Below are positions 18,339 to 28,102 of a stretch of 64,000 nucleotides of DNA, piece after piece; position 1 is the first letter of the stretch; each line of letters opens with the position of its first letter. Below the pieces are notes generated by a model. The model was given only the letters and a program-made list of their open reading frames with translations, did not search any database and was not told the DNA's origin. Location of the stretch: assembly GCA_022823145.1 (NCBI GenBank), contig JAJDXS010000003.1, forward strand, positions 120,930 to 184,929. Direction: 5' to 3'. Source of the DNA: Gemmatimonadota bacterium. GTDB taxonomy: Bacteria > Gemmatimonadota > Gemmatimonadetes > Longimicrobiales > Gaopeijiaceae. The position numbers were made by a program, and so were the translations under genes.

Positions 18339-18763
18339 GGCGACACCACCCGTCCGACCACGGCCTCCTGCACGCGGTACATCTCGCAGGACCGGCGCTC
18401 CGGGCCGTCGGGGTGATCGTATCCCAGGACGTGCAGCGCGCCGTGGACGGCCAGTCGCGCGAGTTCCTCGTCGGGTGTGGCGCCGGCTTCCGCCGCTTGT
18501 CTGAGGGCCTGCGCGTGGCCGACGTAAACGTCGCCGAACGGGTCCTCGTCCTCGGAGTGCAGGGCGAAGGAGATCACGTCGGTGGGACCGGCGGAGCCGA
18601 GATAGCGTGCGTGCAACCTGGAAATCTCTTCGTCGTCCACGAAAGTCACGGACAGTTCCGCGCGGCGCACGCCCTCCCGCCGCAGGGCTTCGCGCAACGC
18701 CCGGTCGATCAGTTCGCGAGGCACGCTGCCGTTACCCGGGGCGTTTACGTGGATGGTGATCAC
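18335..18763 (-). CDS. ybeY: Endoribonuclease YbeY (16S rRNA maturation)
   Basis: A 142-residue zinc metalloprotein with the family motif HGALHVLGYDH (HxxxHxxxxxH) near residue 108 and the conserved FVDDEEISRLHARYLGSAGP-type region before it. YbeY processes 16S rRNA 3' ends and takes part in ribosome quality control. The GTG start at 18763 overlaps the pgpH stop (GTGA). Its position after phoH and the 7TM-HD gene is the conserved bacterial phoH-pgpH-ybeY order, which supports the call. Confidence 0.95.
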   Translation of the reverse strand: MITIHVNAPGNGSVPRELIDRALREALRREGVRRAELSVTFVDDEEISRLHARYLGSAGPTDVISFALHSEDEDPFGDVYVGHAQALRQAAEAGATPDEELARLAVHGALHVLGYDHPDGPERRSCEMYRVQEAVVGRVVSP

Positions 18764-20958
18764 GGTGTGCTCTTCGCGGTCAGATGCCGCGTGCCCGGAT
18801 AGTCGATGCGCCGGTGGTGGATGCCGCCCAGAATCTTTCGGAATCGCCGCTTGAGGAGGGCCAGGTCGCGCAGGGTCAAGCCGGCCCGGTTGAGCTGCTT
18901 GCGCTCCAGCTTCGTAGCGAAGATCTCGTCGATCAGCCGGGAGATGCGCCTGGGGGTCGGGTCCTTCAGGGCCCGCGCCGCCGATTCCACCGAGTCGGCC
19001 AGCATGAGGATCGCGGTCTCGCGGGTGCGGGGCCGGGGTCCCGGGTAACGGAACTTCGCCGGATCGGGCGGCTCCCGGCCTTCCTTCTCGGCCTTGTCGA
19101 CGGCCTGCTGGAGAAAGAAGCCGATGGTCTGGTCGCCGTGGTGCTCGGATATGAAGTCGATCAGAACGGCCGGCACCTTTTCCTTCCGGGCCATCCTGAC
19201 CCCTTCGACGACATGTCCGCGCACGATCGCGGCGGATGCCTCGGGGTCCAGCGCGTCATGCGGGTTGTCGCCGCTCTGGTTCTCGATGAAGAACTCGGGA
19301 TGGACCATCTTGCCCACGTCGTGATAGTACGCGCCGGCGCGGCACAGGATGGAGTTGGCGCCGATGTCGTCCGCCCCGGATTCGGCCAGGTTGGCAACCT
19401 GGATGGTGTGTGCCCAGGTGCCGGGCGCCTCGGCCGCGAGCCGCTTGATGAGGGGACGGTTGGCGTCGGCCAGGCCGGCCAGGGTCTGGTCGGTCGTGAT
19501 CCCCGTCAGCCACTCGAACACCGGCAGGAATCCGATGCCGAGTATGGCCCAGATCACGGTGCCGGCCAGCGCCCACGCGAGAGTCGTGCCGAATTCGAAT
19601 TCGGCCCCCTTGAGGTACACCGCCGCCAGCGCGAGAGCGTACGCGCCGAAGGTGATCGCGATGATACGCCATATCTGGGACAGGCGCCGGTAGCCTCTCA
19701 CCGCGAGTGCGGCCGCGGCGCCTCCCGCGAGCGCGACGAGAAAGGTGTCCACGGACGCAAAGGGTTCCTGCGCCGCCGTGAGAGCGGACAACACCAATAC
19801 CGTCAGCAGGGCCAGCCGCCCGTCCCACATGACGGCAAGCACGACCGTGACGAACACCGTTGGGAGCGCGGCTCCCGGAAACGCCGCCGCACCGGCCACG
19901 AAGAAGGCCCCGCTGAAGTAGATGGCCGCGAGCACGGCGAGCGCCACCAGGTCCCGGAACTCGGGATATATGTCGGGTCTGAAGAAGAACAGAAGGACGC
20001 CGAAGATGGAGAGCATGACGGCGTTGAGGATCAACGCGCCGAACGCCGCGCCCAGGTTCGACTCGTCCACGCTGATCCCGTTCGCGCGGAGGTGGTTGCG
20101 GTATGCGTCGAGCTTCTGCAGTTCGGCGGATCCCACCTGATCGTTGGCGCGCACGATGGCTTCGCCCTGCAGGACCCGACCGGCCGTCACCGCGACCGAA
20201 TCACGCGCCACGGCGCGTTCGCGCGCGTTGCGCGCCGTGTCCGGGGCCAGGCTGGCAACCAGGTAGCGCGCCAGGATCAGGCGCAGAAGGTCTGTCTCGG
20301 GACCCTCCTCGCGCCCGGCGAGGGCTGCCTCATAGAACTCCCTCCCCGAAAGGACCGAAGTGCGCGGCGCCAGCGTCTCCCCGCCCGACCTCGACACCCG
20401 GATCGAGTCGGTGGTGACCTCCGAGGCCACCCCCGGCGCCATGACTCCCTGGTCGACCAGTCGGCCGATCGCCTCGGTCGCGCTCTCGTGGAGGGCCGTA
20501 GCCCGGCTCCTGTCGACGAGGACCTCGGTCTGCTCCGGACTCGCTTCGATTCCCGCAGCGGAGAGCACGCTGGCGACGCCGGCCACCCCGGCCGCCGTGG
20601 CCGCCGAATCGAGGCGCATGAAGAACGCGGTCAGCGATTCCAGGGCCGCTGCCCGCGCCGAGCCATCGAAGATGAAGGTGGGGATCACCGACGAGGCCGC
20701 CGCTGACCGCTCCTGCCTGAGCTGCTCCGTGTCCTTGGGGACGTCGAAGCCGCTCACCGCGATGATGTCCCTGTCGGCGACCGTGCCGAGTTCGTGACGT
20801 CCGATGAAGACGCCGGGATCGGGCGGGTACAGGAGGACCAGACCCCCCGCAAGGGAAAGCAGCAGCAGCCAGCGCACGCCGTGGTGAACCACCGCGTCCG
20901 GCCAGGCCCGCACGGGGGTCCCGGAAAACAGGCTGCGGCGCCGCCCCCTACCGCTCAT
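18760..20958 (-). CDS. pgpH: 7TM-HD phosphohydrolase PgpH (cyclic-di-AMP phosphodiesterase family)
   Basis: A 732-residue membrane protein: an N-terminal helix, a large extracytoplasmic 7TMR-HDED domain (about 50-300), about seven transmembrane helices (310-500) and a cytoplasmic HD domain. The HD motif appears as AYYHDVGKM with WAHTIQVANLAE before it and ISEHHGDQT after. PgpH enzymes hydrolyse c-di-AMP to pApA. The ATG at 20958 lies 11 bases inside the phoH 3' end; the longer open frame upstream overlaps phoH and is rejected. The C-terminus is coupled to ybeY. Whether this organism makes c-di-AMP is not shown here. Confidence 0.92.
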   Translation of the reverse strand: MSGRGRRRSLFSGTPVRAWPDAVVHHGVRWLLLLSLAGGLVLLYPPDPGVFIGRHELGTVADRDIIAVSGFDVPKDTEQLRQERSAAASSVIPTFIFDGSARAAALESLTAFFMRLDSAATAAGVAGVASVLSAAGIEASPEQTEVLVDRSRATALHESATEAIGRLVDQGVMAPGVASEVTTDSIRVSRSGGETLAPRTSVLSGREFYEAALAGREEGPETDLLRLILARYLVASLAPDTARNARERAVARDSVAVTAGRVLQGEAIVRANDQVGSAELQKLDAYRNHLRANGISVDESNLGAAFGALILNAVMLSIFGVLLFFFRPDIYPEFRDLVALAVLAAIYFSGAFFVAGAAAFPGAALPTVFVTVVLAVMWDGRLALLTVLVLSALTAAQEPFASVDTFLVALAGGAAAALAVRGYRRLSQIWRIIAITFGAYALALAAVYLKGAEFEFGTTLAWALAGTVIWAILGIGFLPVFEWLTGITTDQTLAGLADANRPLIKRLAAEAPGTWAHTIQVANLAESGADDIGANSILCRAGAYYHDVGKMVHPEFFIENQSGDNPHDALDPEASAAIVRGHVVEGVRMARKEKVPAVLIDFISEHHGDQTIGFFLQQAVDKAEKEGREPPDPAKFRYPGPRPRTRETAILMLADSVESAARALKDPTPRRISRLIDEIFATKLERKQLNRAGLTLRDLALLKRRFRKILGGIHHRRIDYPGTRHLTAKSTP

Positions 20959-21943
20959 CGTCACGGCCGCCCGACCGGCGCTGATCTGCCGCTGCGTAGG
21001 CCAGGACGATGTGCTTGACCAGGCGGTGGCGGGTGACGTCCCGCTCATCGAGATAGACGAACTCGATCCCGTCGATGTCCTTGAGTATATCCTCGACCTG
21101 AATGAGCCCCGAGACCTGCGAATTCGGCAGGTCGATCTGGGTCTTGTCGCCCGTGATCACGACCCGGGAGCCGACACCGATGCGCGTCAGGAACATCTTC
21201 ATCTGGGCGGCGGTGGCGTTCTGGGCCTCGTCGAGGATGACGAAGGCATCAGAAAGGGTTCTTCCGCGCATGTACGCCAGCGGCGCGATCTCGATCGTGC
21301 GCTCCGAGATGCCCCTTCGGACCCTGGCGGCCGGCATCATGTCCTCGAGCGCGTCGTAGAGGGGGCGCAGATAGGGATCGACCTTCTCCTGAAGGTCCCC
21401 CGGGAGAAACCCGAGGTTCTCGCCGGCCTCGACTGCGGGACGCGCAAGGATGATCCTCCGGACCCTCTTGCGAAAGAGTTCGTCCACGGCGCGCGCCACC
21501 GCCAGGTACGTCTTTCCCGTTCCGGCCGGACCGATGCCGATCACGATGTCCGAGTCCTCCATCGCCTGGAGGTATCTGCGCTGCCCTTCGGAACGCGGCG
21601 CGATGATCCGGCGCGACCCCGGCAGCGCGATCTGCAGCCGCTCGTCGCCGCTGCGGATGTCCGGCCCGTCGCGCGACTCCAGGCTCGTGGCGAACCGGGC
21701 CACATCGGACGCGGGAAAACCCTTCCCCAGCCGCGCCAGCTCGATCATGTGTTCGACGACTCTTGCCGAATCGGCAACCGCCTCGAGTTCCCCGGCGATC
21801 TTGACGTACTCGCCGCGCAGCACGACCTGCACCCCGAACAGCGACGCCAGCTCCCGGAAATTGGCATCCCCCACGCCGGCGAGGATGAAGTGGTCGGCGC
21901 CTTCGGCGTTCAGGTGGTGCTCGACCATTGTACCGCTCGTCAT
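20948..21943 (-). CDS. phoH: PhoH family protein (PhoH-like ATPase)
   Basis: A 331-residue cytoplasmic ATPase with an N-terminal KH-like region (about 20-90) and the PhoH P-loop core: Walker A GIGPAGTGKTYLAV, Walker B VILDEAQNA, and the region with AYMRGRTLSDAF. PhoH proteins are RNA-linked helicase/ATPases usually encoded beside YbeY. The ATG at 21943 forms an ATGA overlap with the aspS stop and is preceded by GGAGGCGGAGA. The longer frame to 23539 overlaps aspS and is a shadow there. Confidence 0.95.
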   Translation of the reverse strand: MTSGTMVEHHLNAEGADHFILAGVGDANFRELASLFGVQVVLRGEYVKIAGELEAVADSARVVEHMIELARLGKGFPASDVARFATSLESRDGPDIRSGDERLQIALPGSRRIIAPRSEGQRRYLQAMEDSDIVIGIGPAGTGKTYLAVARAVDELFRKRVRRIILARPAVEAGENLGFLPGDLQEKVDPYLRPLYDALEDMMPAARVRRGISERTIEIAPLAYMRGRTLSDAFVILDEAQNATAAQMKMFLTRIGVGSRVVITGDKTQIDLPNSQVSGLIQVEDILKDIDGIEFVYLDERDVTRHRLVKHIVLAYAAADQRRSGGRDDER

Positions 21944-23724
21944 TCTCCGCCTCCAACCGAAATCCCGAGTGCGGCCAGTTCGGCCGCGGCGACGGGCGAC
22001 GGGGCGCCCTCGAAGAGCGCACGCGCCGCCGTCGTCTTGGGAAACGCGATCACGTCCCTCAAGCTTGAGCCGCCCGAAAGGCGGGCCGCAAGGCGATCCA
22101 CGCCCAGCGCGATGCCGCCGTGGGGCGGTGCGCCGGACCGCAGCGCCTCGAGGAGGAAGCCGAACTTGGCCGCGATCTCGTCGGGCTCCAGGCCCAGCAT
22201 GCCCAGGAGGCGCGTCTGCAGGTCGGCGTCGTGGACGCGGATGCTCCCTGAGCCCAGCTCGGTGCCGTTGTAGACGAGATCGTAGGCGAGGCCGCGCACC
22301 GCCAGCGGGTCCGAATCCAGGAGGTGCGCGTCGGCGGGGTCGGGCTGGACGAAGGGGTGGTGGTTGGCGGCCAGTGCCCCGTCCGTCCCCTCTTCGAAGA
22401 CGGGGAAGCCGGTCACCCACAGCCACGCGTGCTCGGTGGTCCTGGAGAGTTGCAGGGCGGCGATCGAGGCCGCGCGGGCGGCGTCCAGCGCCGGTGAGGT
22501 CATGCGGTCGGGCCCGGCGGCCGCGAGGAGGAGGTCGCCGGGCGAGAGGGCAAGACGCGCGAGAGTATCGTCCCGGAAGAACCGGCCGAGTGGGCCCGTG
22601 GCGCGGTCTTCCTGGACCTTGGCCCACAGGAGGCCGGGAGCGCCCGCCGCCTTTGCCGCCTGTTCGATCGTGTCGATCTGTTTCCGTGAGAGGCGGGCGC
22701 CGGCGGCGAGGTGGAGCCCGCGGATCCGCCCGCCCTTCGCGACGGCGCCCCGCAGGATGTTCGAGTCGAGGGCGCCCAGAACCGCCGTGTCGTCGACGAT
22801 CTCGAGATCGTAGCGGAGATCGGGACGATCCGAACCGAAGCGCTCCATCGCGTCGTGGTAGGGGAGGCGCATGAAGGGCGTCTCCGCCTCGACCCCGGCG
22901 ACCTCGGCCAGCCTGGCCATGAGGCCCTCGCCCCACCCGTAGATGTCCTCGGGCTGGATGAACGACGCCTCGACGTCGATCTGCGTGAACTCGGGCTGGC
23001 GGTCGGCGCGCATGTCCTCGTCCCTGAAGCAGCGCGCGATCTGCATGTAGCGGTCGAACCCCCCGATCATCAGTAGCTGCTTGTAGATCTGCGGGCTCTG
23101 CGGAAGCGCGAAAAACTCGCCCGGATGAACCCGGCTCGGGACCAGGAAGTCGCGCGCGCCCTCGGGCGTGGGCTTGGTCAGTATCGGGGTTTCCACGTCG
23201 ACGAAGCCCTGTTCGTGGAAGTAGTTCCGCGCTGCCAGGACGAGCCGGTGGCGCAGGATCAGCCTGGCCTGAAGCTCGCGGCGGCGAAGATCGAGAACGC
23301 GGTGCCGCAACCGCAGCTTCTCCGAGGGCAGCTCCTCTTCCGGCGGAAGGTAGACGGGGATGGCGGGTGTGCGCGCCTTGTTGAGGATCTCCAGTTCGGC
23401 GACCTGCACCTCGACCTCGCCCGTCGCCATGTCGGGGTTCCGCGCCGCCTCCGGACGCGGCATCACCACCCCCTGTATCGCCACCACGTCCTCGGGACCC
23501 ACCCCCCGCGCCGCCTCCATGGCCGCGGGCGAGGACCACCCCGGCCCTGCCGAAGCCTGGAGCAGGCCCGAGCGATCCCTCACGTCCAGAAAGACCAGCC
23601 CGCCCAGATCCCTTCGGCGGTGTACCCAGCCGGCGATCCGTACCTCTTCGCCGGCCATCTTCAGCGTTGCTTCGCCCGCTCCTGCCGAGCGCATCGCCGT
23701 CGCGCTCTGTCCGATTGTCGACAC
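21940..23724 (-). CDS. aspS: Aspartyl-tRNA synthetase
   Basis: A 594-residue class II synthetase charging tRNA-Asp (or Asp/Asn). The OB-fold anticodon domain contains AGWVHRRRDLGGLVFLDVRD. The catalytic domain shows motif 1 (IETPILTKP-like VDVETPILTKPTPEGARD), motif 2 (RCFRDEDMRADRQPEFTQID) and motif 3 (GIALGVDRLAA), with the bacterial GAD insertion between. The GTG at 23724 is chosen because GGAGA lies 7 bases upstream; the ATG at 23694 has no such site and the open frame to 23784 is longer than family norms. First gene of the operon leading to mcmA. Confidence 0.94.
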   Translation of the reverse strand: MSTIGQSATAMRSAGAGEATLKMAGEEVRIAGWVHRRRDLGGLVFLDVRDRSGLLQASAGPGWSSPAAMEAARGVGPEDVVAIQGVVMPRPEAARNPDMATGEVEVQVAELEILNKARTPAIPVYLPPEEELPSEKLRLRHRVLDLRRRELQARLILRHRLVLAARNYFHEQGFVDVETPILTKPTPEGARDFLVPSRVHPGEFFALPQSPQIYKQLLMIGGFDRYMQIARCFRDEDMRADRQPEFTQIDVEASFIQPEDIYGWGEGLMARLAEVAGVEAETPFMRLPYHDAMERFGSDRPDLRYDLEIVDDTAVLGALDSNILRGAVAKGGRIRGLHLAAGARLSRKQIDTIEQAAKAAGAPGLLWAKVQEDRATGPLGRFFRDDTLARLALSPGDLLLAAAGPDRMTSPALDAARAASIAALQLSRTTEHAWLWVTGFPVFEEGTDGALAANHHPFVQPDPADAHLLDSDPLAVRGLAYDLVYNGTELGSGSIRVHDADLQTRLLGMLGLEPDEIAAKFGFLLEALRSGAPPHGGIALGVDRLAARLSGGSSLRDVIAFPKTTAARALFEGAPSPVAAAELAALGISVGGGE

Positions 23725-23895
23725 AGGTCCGTCTCCGGTGCGCCAGGGGGTTCCGTACCCGACGGTGCCACGCGGAGATTCCACTACGGATTGCCTGAGG
23801 CGGCGCCGGACGTTTTCCGGCGGTAACTTAATCCCCGCTTCAAGGGGCGTTCAACGCCAGTCGCACCCGCCCGACGAGAAAGGCCTCCCGGCATC

Positions 23896-25029
23896 GTGCC
23901 CGCCAACCTACCGAACCCGGCCGACCGCCCGAACCTGCTGGGGTTGACCCCACCGGAGCTCGCGGAGGCCCTGGACGGCCATTTCCAGGCTCGCGGGCAG
24001 CCGCGCTACCGCGGCGGACAGGTCCGGGAGTGGCTGTCTGCCGGTGACGCGCGCGGCTTCGGGGAAATGACCAACCTTCCCCTGCGCGAACGCGATGCCC
24101 TGGGCGAGCGTTTTCGGCTCGAGGAGCCCGGCGTCGACACGGTGTCCGAGTCGGCCGACGGGACCGTCAAGCACCTCTGGGCGCTGCGTGGAGGCGAGGT
24201 CGTGGAGAGCGTGCTCATCCCGGCGGGCGACCGCCTGACGCTCTGCATTTCGTCGCAGGCGGGGTGCGCGCTCAGGTGTCGATTCTGCGCGACCGGGTGG
24301 TCGGGTTTCGGTCGCCAGCTGTCGACGGCTGAGATCGTGGGCCAATACCGCGCCTCGGCGCGGTGGGCACGGGAGCACGGCCGCGGACGCGTCACGAACG
24401 TGGTCTTCATGGGCATGGGCGAACCCCTCGCCAACCGCAAGGCGGTCTTCCCGGCGCTGGCGATCCTGAACGCCGGGTACGGACTGGGCGCCCGGCGCAT
24501 CACCGTCTCGACCGTCGGGGTGATACCCGGGATCGAGGCGCTGGCGAGGCGCCCCGAGCAGTTCCGGCTGGCGCTCTCGCTGCACGCACCCGTCTCCGAA
24601 CTTCGCGCCGAGTTGATTCCGCTCGAGAAGCGCTACCCCCTGGAACAGCTCATGGCCGCCCTGGAGGCGTTCAACCGCAAGGGAGGCCGCCGGATCACCT
24701 TCGAGTACACGATGATCCGGGGCGTCAACGACGATCTCCAGCTCCTGCCCAGGCTGGCCGAGCTGGCCGTCCGGGTCCAGGCGTTCGTCAACCTGATCCC
24801 GTTCAATCCCATCCCCTACGTCGCGTGGAAGCCGAGCCTCGCGGGCCGCCTCCGCGCGTTCCGCGACGGGTTGGAGCGGGCTGGTGTTCCCGCGGCGGTG
24901 CGGGAACCGAGGGGACGGGACATCGACGCCGCGTGCGGCCAGCTGCGTGCCAGCAGGCGCCCCGACCTGACCCGCCGGCCGGTGATCAACGAACCCGGTC
25001 GCCGATTCGGCTCCATCGAATCTCCCTGA
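23896..25029 (+). CDS. rlmN: Dual-specificity 23S rRNA/tRNA adenine-C2 methyltransferase RlmN
   Basis: A 377-residue radical SAM enzyme that methylates C2 of A2503 in 23S rRNA and A37 in some tRNAs. The 4Fe-4S motif is CALRCRFC, followed by GFGRQLSTAEIVGQ and VVFMGMGEPLAN. The substrate-methyl Cys lies in DIDAACGQL near the C-terminus. GTG start at 23896; the divergent aspS leaves about 170 bases for promoters. The last 44 bases overlap the convergent lepB gene, so the two reading frames share DNA. Confidence 0.95.
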   Translation: MPANLPNPADRPNLLGLTPPELAEALDGHFQARGQPRYRGGQVREWLSAGDARGFGEMTNLPLRERDALGERFRLEEPGVDTVSESADGTVKHLWALRGGEVVESVLIPAGDRLTLCISSQAGCALRCRFCATGWSGFGRQLSTAEIVGQYRASARWAREHGRGRVTNVVFMGMGEPLANRKAVFPALAILNAGYGLGARRITVSTVGVIPGIEALARRPEQFRLALSLHAPVSELRAELIPLEKRYPLEQLMAALEAFNRKGGRRITFEYTMIRGVNDDLQLLPRLAELAVRVQAFVNLIPFNPIPYVAWKPSLAGRLRAFRDGLERAGVPAAVREPRGRDIDAACGQLRASRRPDLTRRPVINEPGRRFGSIESP

Positions 25030-25765
25030 TCCACGGAAAAGGGAGGAACGAGCCCCGGTTGTACGAGAAGTAGATGGCCCACACCCGCCCCTCCAGACGC
25101 CATCGCTCGAGGAATCCCCAGGTGCGGCCGTCGAGGCTCGAATCTCGGTTGTCCCCCAGCATGAAGTACCGGTCGGACGGGATCACGATCGGTCCCCAGG
25201 TGTCGCGGGAAGGCCTGTAGTCGTTCCGTGGCCCGCCCAGCAGGTATTCCTGCTGCCAGAGCATGGACCGGTCGGAGTAGTCAGGCTGGCGGGTGGTGAC
25301 CACGTACGGCTCGTGCTGCGGCCGACCGTTCACGTAAAGCGCCTTGTCCCGCATCTCCACGGTGTCGCCGGGCATCCCCACCAGGCGCTTGACGAGGATC
25401 AGCGTATCCTCATGCGGCGGGTCGAAGACCAGGATGTCCCCCCGCCGCGGGTCGGCGTAGCCCGGGATGCGGACGTTCGTGAGGGGAATGCGGGATCCCA
25501 TCGCCGCCTTGTTCACGACCAGGAAGTCGCCCACGAGGAGGGTGTTCTCCATGGATCCCGACGTGATGACGAATGTCTGGATGAGGAAGAACCTGAAGAC
25601 CAGGAAGATGACGATGGCAACGCCGAACGACTTCATCCATTCGGCCAGCCCGCCTCCGCGACCGCCCTGCTTCTCCGCCTGCGGGCGCTCCTTCGCGCGG
25701 GTGTCCGCGGTCTTCGCTTTCTTCTCGCCGGCCTGCTTCCCGGAGCCGCGCTTCTTCCGCGCCAT
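24986..25765 (-). CDS. lepB: Signal peptidase I
   Basis: A 259-residue S26 peptidase that removes export signals at the membrane. A Lys/Arg-rich N-terminal tail of about 45 residues precedes one transmembrane helix (GVAIVIFLVFRFFLIQTFV). The catalytic Ser is in TSGSMENTL and the general-base Lys in LILVKRLVGMPGD; FMLGDNRDSSLDGR is the box E signature. The long basic tail (KKRGSGKQAGEKKAKTADTR) is unusual in length. It converges on and overlaps rlmN by 44 bases. Confidence 0.95.
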   Translation of the reverse strand: MARKKRGSGKQAGEKKAKTADTRAKERPQAEKQGGRGGGLAEWMKSFGVAIVIFLVFRFFLIQTFVITSGSMENTLLVGDFLVVNKAAMGSRIPLTNVRIPGYADPRRGDILVFDPPHEDTLILVKRLVGMPGDTVEMRDKALYVNGRPQHEPYVVTTRQPDYSDRSMLWQQEYLLGGPRNDYRPSRDTWGPIVIPSDRYFMLGDNRDSSLDGRTWGFLERWRLEGRVWAIYFSYNRGSFLPFPWIREIRWSRIGDRVR

Positions 25766-25788
25766 CGCCTACCGCTCCAACCCGTTCT

Positions 25789-26271
25789 TCACCGCGTCCC
25801 TCCCAGATTGCGGAACCATTCCACCACTTCGACCCATGCCGCGCCCCGTTCGGTGCTGACGGGGACCGACCAGTCGGACCCCAGCCGGACCGTCACATCG
25901 ACGAAGAGATTAGAGTCCGGTTCGCTCGTCACCCTCGTTACCCCCAGAACACGGGCCACCGCCGCCGCCTTCTCCATGTCATCGACACGGTCCACGACTA
26001 CGGTCGTGTCGTGCCCGAAGGCGCTGGCGTTGCCCAGGCTCACGACATCGAACCCCGCCTCCCGCAGGTGGTCCGTCGCCGTCCGGGCCATCCCGTCCAC
26101 TCCACCGGCGTTGCGCACGTCGATCGTGACGCGGTCCTCGCCCGCCGTCATGAGCGCGCCGCCCCCGGGCGTCCTGTTCTCGGGGATCCACTGGGCCAGG
26201 CCGGAGCCGACCAGCACGATCACCGCCACGACGGCCAGCAACAGCAGCGCCATCCTGACAAGACCGCGCAT
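25789..26271 (-). CDS. LytR C-terminal-domain membrane-anchored protein
   Basis: A 160-residue protein with one N-terminal helix (MALLLLAVVAVIVLVGSGL) followed by a LytR_C domain: VTIDVRNAGGVDGMARTATD, then DVVSLGNASAFGHDTTVVVDR and VARVLGVTRV. This domain usually follows a LytR-CpsA-Psr phosphotransferase but occurs alone in many Gemmatimonadota-like genomes; it is exported and thought to sit at the envelope. It lies just upstream of lepB (23 bases) on the same strand, so the two are likely cotranscribed. Function unknown. Confidence 0.8.
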   Translation of the reverse strand: MRGLVRMALLLLAVVAVIVLVGSGLAQWIPENRTPGGGALMTAGEDRVTIDVRNAGGVDGMARTATDHLREAGFDVVSLGNASAFGHDTTVVVDRVDDMEKAAAVARVLGVTRVTSEPDSNLFVDVTVRLGSDWSVPVSTERGAAWVEVVEWFRNLGGTR

Positions 26272-26461
26272 CTACAGACCGTTCACCAGAGGATGCCAGA
26301 AGCGGAGGGTTCGCGGGTGCACGGTACGCCGTGCCCGAAAAAGATAACCCATCCGGCTTGCGAGCATCTCCACCGTCGCGGAGGTTGCTCACAGGTTCGT
26401 CTCCGACGCGCGACGCGATGCAAGAATTGACGCACTACGACAACTCCGCTCCGAGCCGCCC

Positions 26462-28102
26462 GTGATCTGGGACCCGTGCCTGGCCCGGGCGGTCGCCGCC
26501 GAACTGCGGGTCCGGCTGTCGGGGGCCCGGGCCCGCGCCGTGTCCTTCCACCGCGAGGCCCGCGTGGTCCAGGTCGACTTCCGCGATGCCACGCTTGAGG
26601 TGGACCTGCGACCCGGGCGTGGGGTGATCGTGGTCGGACCGCCGTCGGATCCGGACGCCGATGCCGAGCCGCTTCCGGCCGTGCTCGCCGAAGTCGGAGC
26701 CGTGCGGGACGAGCGCGTGATCGTGATGCGCTTCCGGCGCGTGCGGGGGAGGAAGCCGCAGCCGTCGCTGATCGTGGAACTCGCCACGAACCGCTGGAAC
26801 GTGGTGTTTGCGGAGGGTCACGAAGCAAGGGTGAGAAGGCGGCTGGGGCTGGTGCGGTCGCGTCCTCATCCGGTCGGCCAGCCGTGGTGTCCCCCGGGCG
26901 AGGGGATGGGGGCTCCCTCACGGACCCGGGTGGACCTCGCCGGGTGGCGCCGTCTCGTCGAGGGGACCACGCCCCGGGAGGCACGCATGGCGCTGCTGCA
27001 GCGTGTGGAATACCTGTCGGGACTGAATGTCGGGCATGTCCTCGCCGCGTCCGACCCCGACGAGGGGTTCCGGCGCTGGCTGGCGATGGCCGAGGCGGTG
27101 GATACCGCCCCGCACATCCTCCACCTTCCGTCCGGGCCGCAGCCGTATCCGTGGCCGCTTCCCGGCACCGGCGCCGAGGCGGCCGGCAGCCTCCTGGGGG
27201 CAATGGCGGCCGTGCGGGAGGCCGCGGGCCCCGACGCGAAGGTCGAGCACGGCCGGCTTGGCCGCCACCTCGCCCGCGAGTCGCGGCTACTTTCGCGCAA
27301 GCTGAACCACCTGCGCAGGGAGATGGGCGAGACGGCCCGTGCCGCACGGCTGCGCGAGGACGGGGCGCTCATCCTCTCGTCGCTTCACCTGATCCGGCGC
27401 GGAGCCGAGCGCGTGTCGCTGACCGGATTCGACGGCGTGGAGCGCGCGCTCGATCTCGACCCGCGCGTCCGCCCACAGGAGCATGCGGACGCCCTTTTCC
27501 GGCGTGCTGCACGGATGGAGCGCGCGGCCGAAGCGCTGCCCGGGCGGATCGCCGAGACCGAGGAGGCTCTCGCCAGCGTCGCCGCGGTGCGCGCGCGCCA
27601 CGAGGCCGGCGAACTTTCCCGCGAAGAGGCGGTGGCGCTCCTGCCGGCGGCGGCGCCGACACCGCCCCGACGGCGCCGCTCCGGTCCCGGGACGGAGCAT
27701 CCGGCCCTTCCCTACAGGAGATACACGAGCTCGGGCGGGATCGAGATACGGGTGGGCCGGGGAGCCCGGCACAACGATGCGCTCACCTTCCGCCATTCGC
27801 GTCCCGACGACGTCTGGATGCACGCGCGCCACGCCGCCGGTGCCCACGTGATCATGCGCTGGACGCGTCCCGAACGGCCGCCGGCCACCGACCTCGAGGA
27901 AGCCGCCGTCCTCGCCGCGAACCACTCCGGCGCGCGCGGGTCGCGTCACGTCCCGGTCGACTGGACGCGGCGCAAGTGGGTCAGGAAGCCCCGCGGGGCC
28001 CCACCGGGGGCCGTGATTCCCGACCGGGTGCAGACGGTGTTCGCTACGCCGGATCCGTCCCTGGGGGCACGGCTGGGCCGACCTCGTCCAGCGCCGTCCT
28101 GA
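26462..28102 (+). CDS. rqcH: NFACT family protein, RqcH-like ribosome quality control factor
   Basis: A 546-residue NFACT protein: an NFACT-N domain (about 1-260), a helical middle with SRLLSRKLNHLRREMGE, and a C-terminal NFACT-R/DUF814 domain (YTSSGGIEIRVGRGARHNDA and DDVWMHARHAAGAHVI). RqcH binds obstructed large subunits and recruits tRNA-Ala to add C-terminal alanine tails; the family was formerly named for fibronectin binding. At the position of the Asp-Arg pair important in Bacillus RqcH the protein reads RDERVIV, so the match there is inexact. The GTG at 26462 has no obvious ribosome-binding site. The 3' end overlaps the convergent trpA by 59 bases. Confidence 0.87.
   Translation: MIWDPCLARAVAAELRVRLSGARARAVSFHREARVVQVDFRDATLEVDLRPGRGVIVVGPPSDPDADAEPLPAVLAEVGAVRDERVIVMRFRRVRGRKPQPSLIVELATNRWNVVFAEGHEARVRRRLGLVRSRPHPVGQPWCPPGEGMGAPSRTRVDLAGWRRLVEGTTPREARMALLQRVEYLSGLNVGHVLAASDPDEGFRRWLAMAEAVDTAPHILHLPSGPQPYPWPLPGTGAEAAGSLLGAMAAVREAAGPDAKVEHGRLGRHLARESRLLSRKLNHLRREMGETARAARLREDGALILSSLHLIRRGAERVSLTGFDGVERALDLDPRVRPQEHADALFRRAARMERAAEALPGRIAETEEALASVAAVRARHEAGELSREEAVALLPAAAPTPPRRRRSGPGTEHPALPYRRYTSSGGIEIRVGRGARHNDALTFRHSRPDDVWMHARHAAGAHVIMRWTRPERPPATDLEEAAVLAANHSGARGSRHVPVDWTRRKWVRKPRGAPPGAVIPDRVQTVFATPDPSLGARLGRPRPAPS

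Noticed and set aside
16911..18416. 501-codon open frame on the plus strand
   Set aside because: Antisense to mgtE; rich in His, Arg and Glu without any recognisable fold.
25867..25910. Possible tRNA or rRNA fragments anywhere in the window
   Set aside because: Looked for cloverleaf T-arm patterns and rRNA signatures along the window; TTCGA-like matches fall inside coding frames and lack partner arms.
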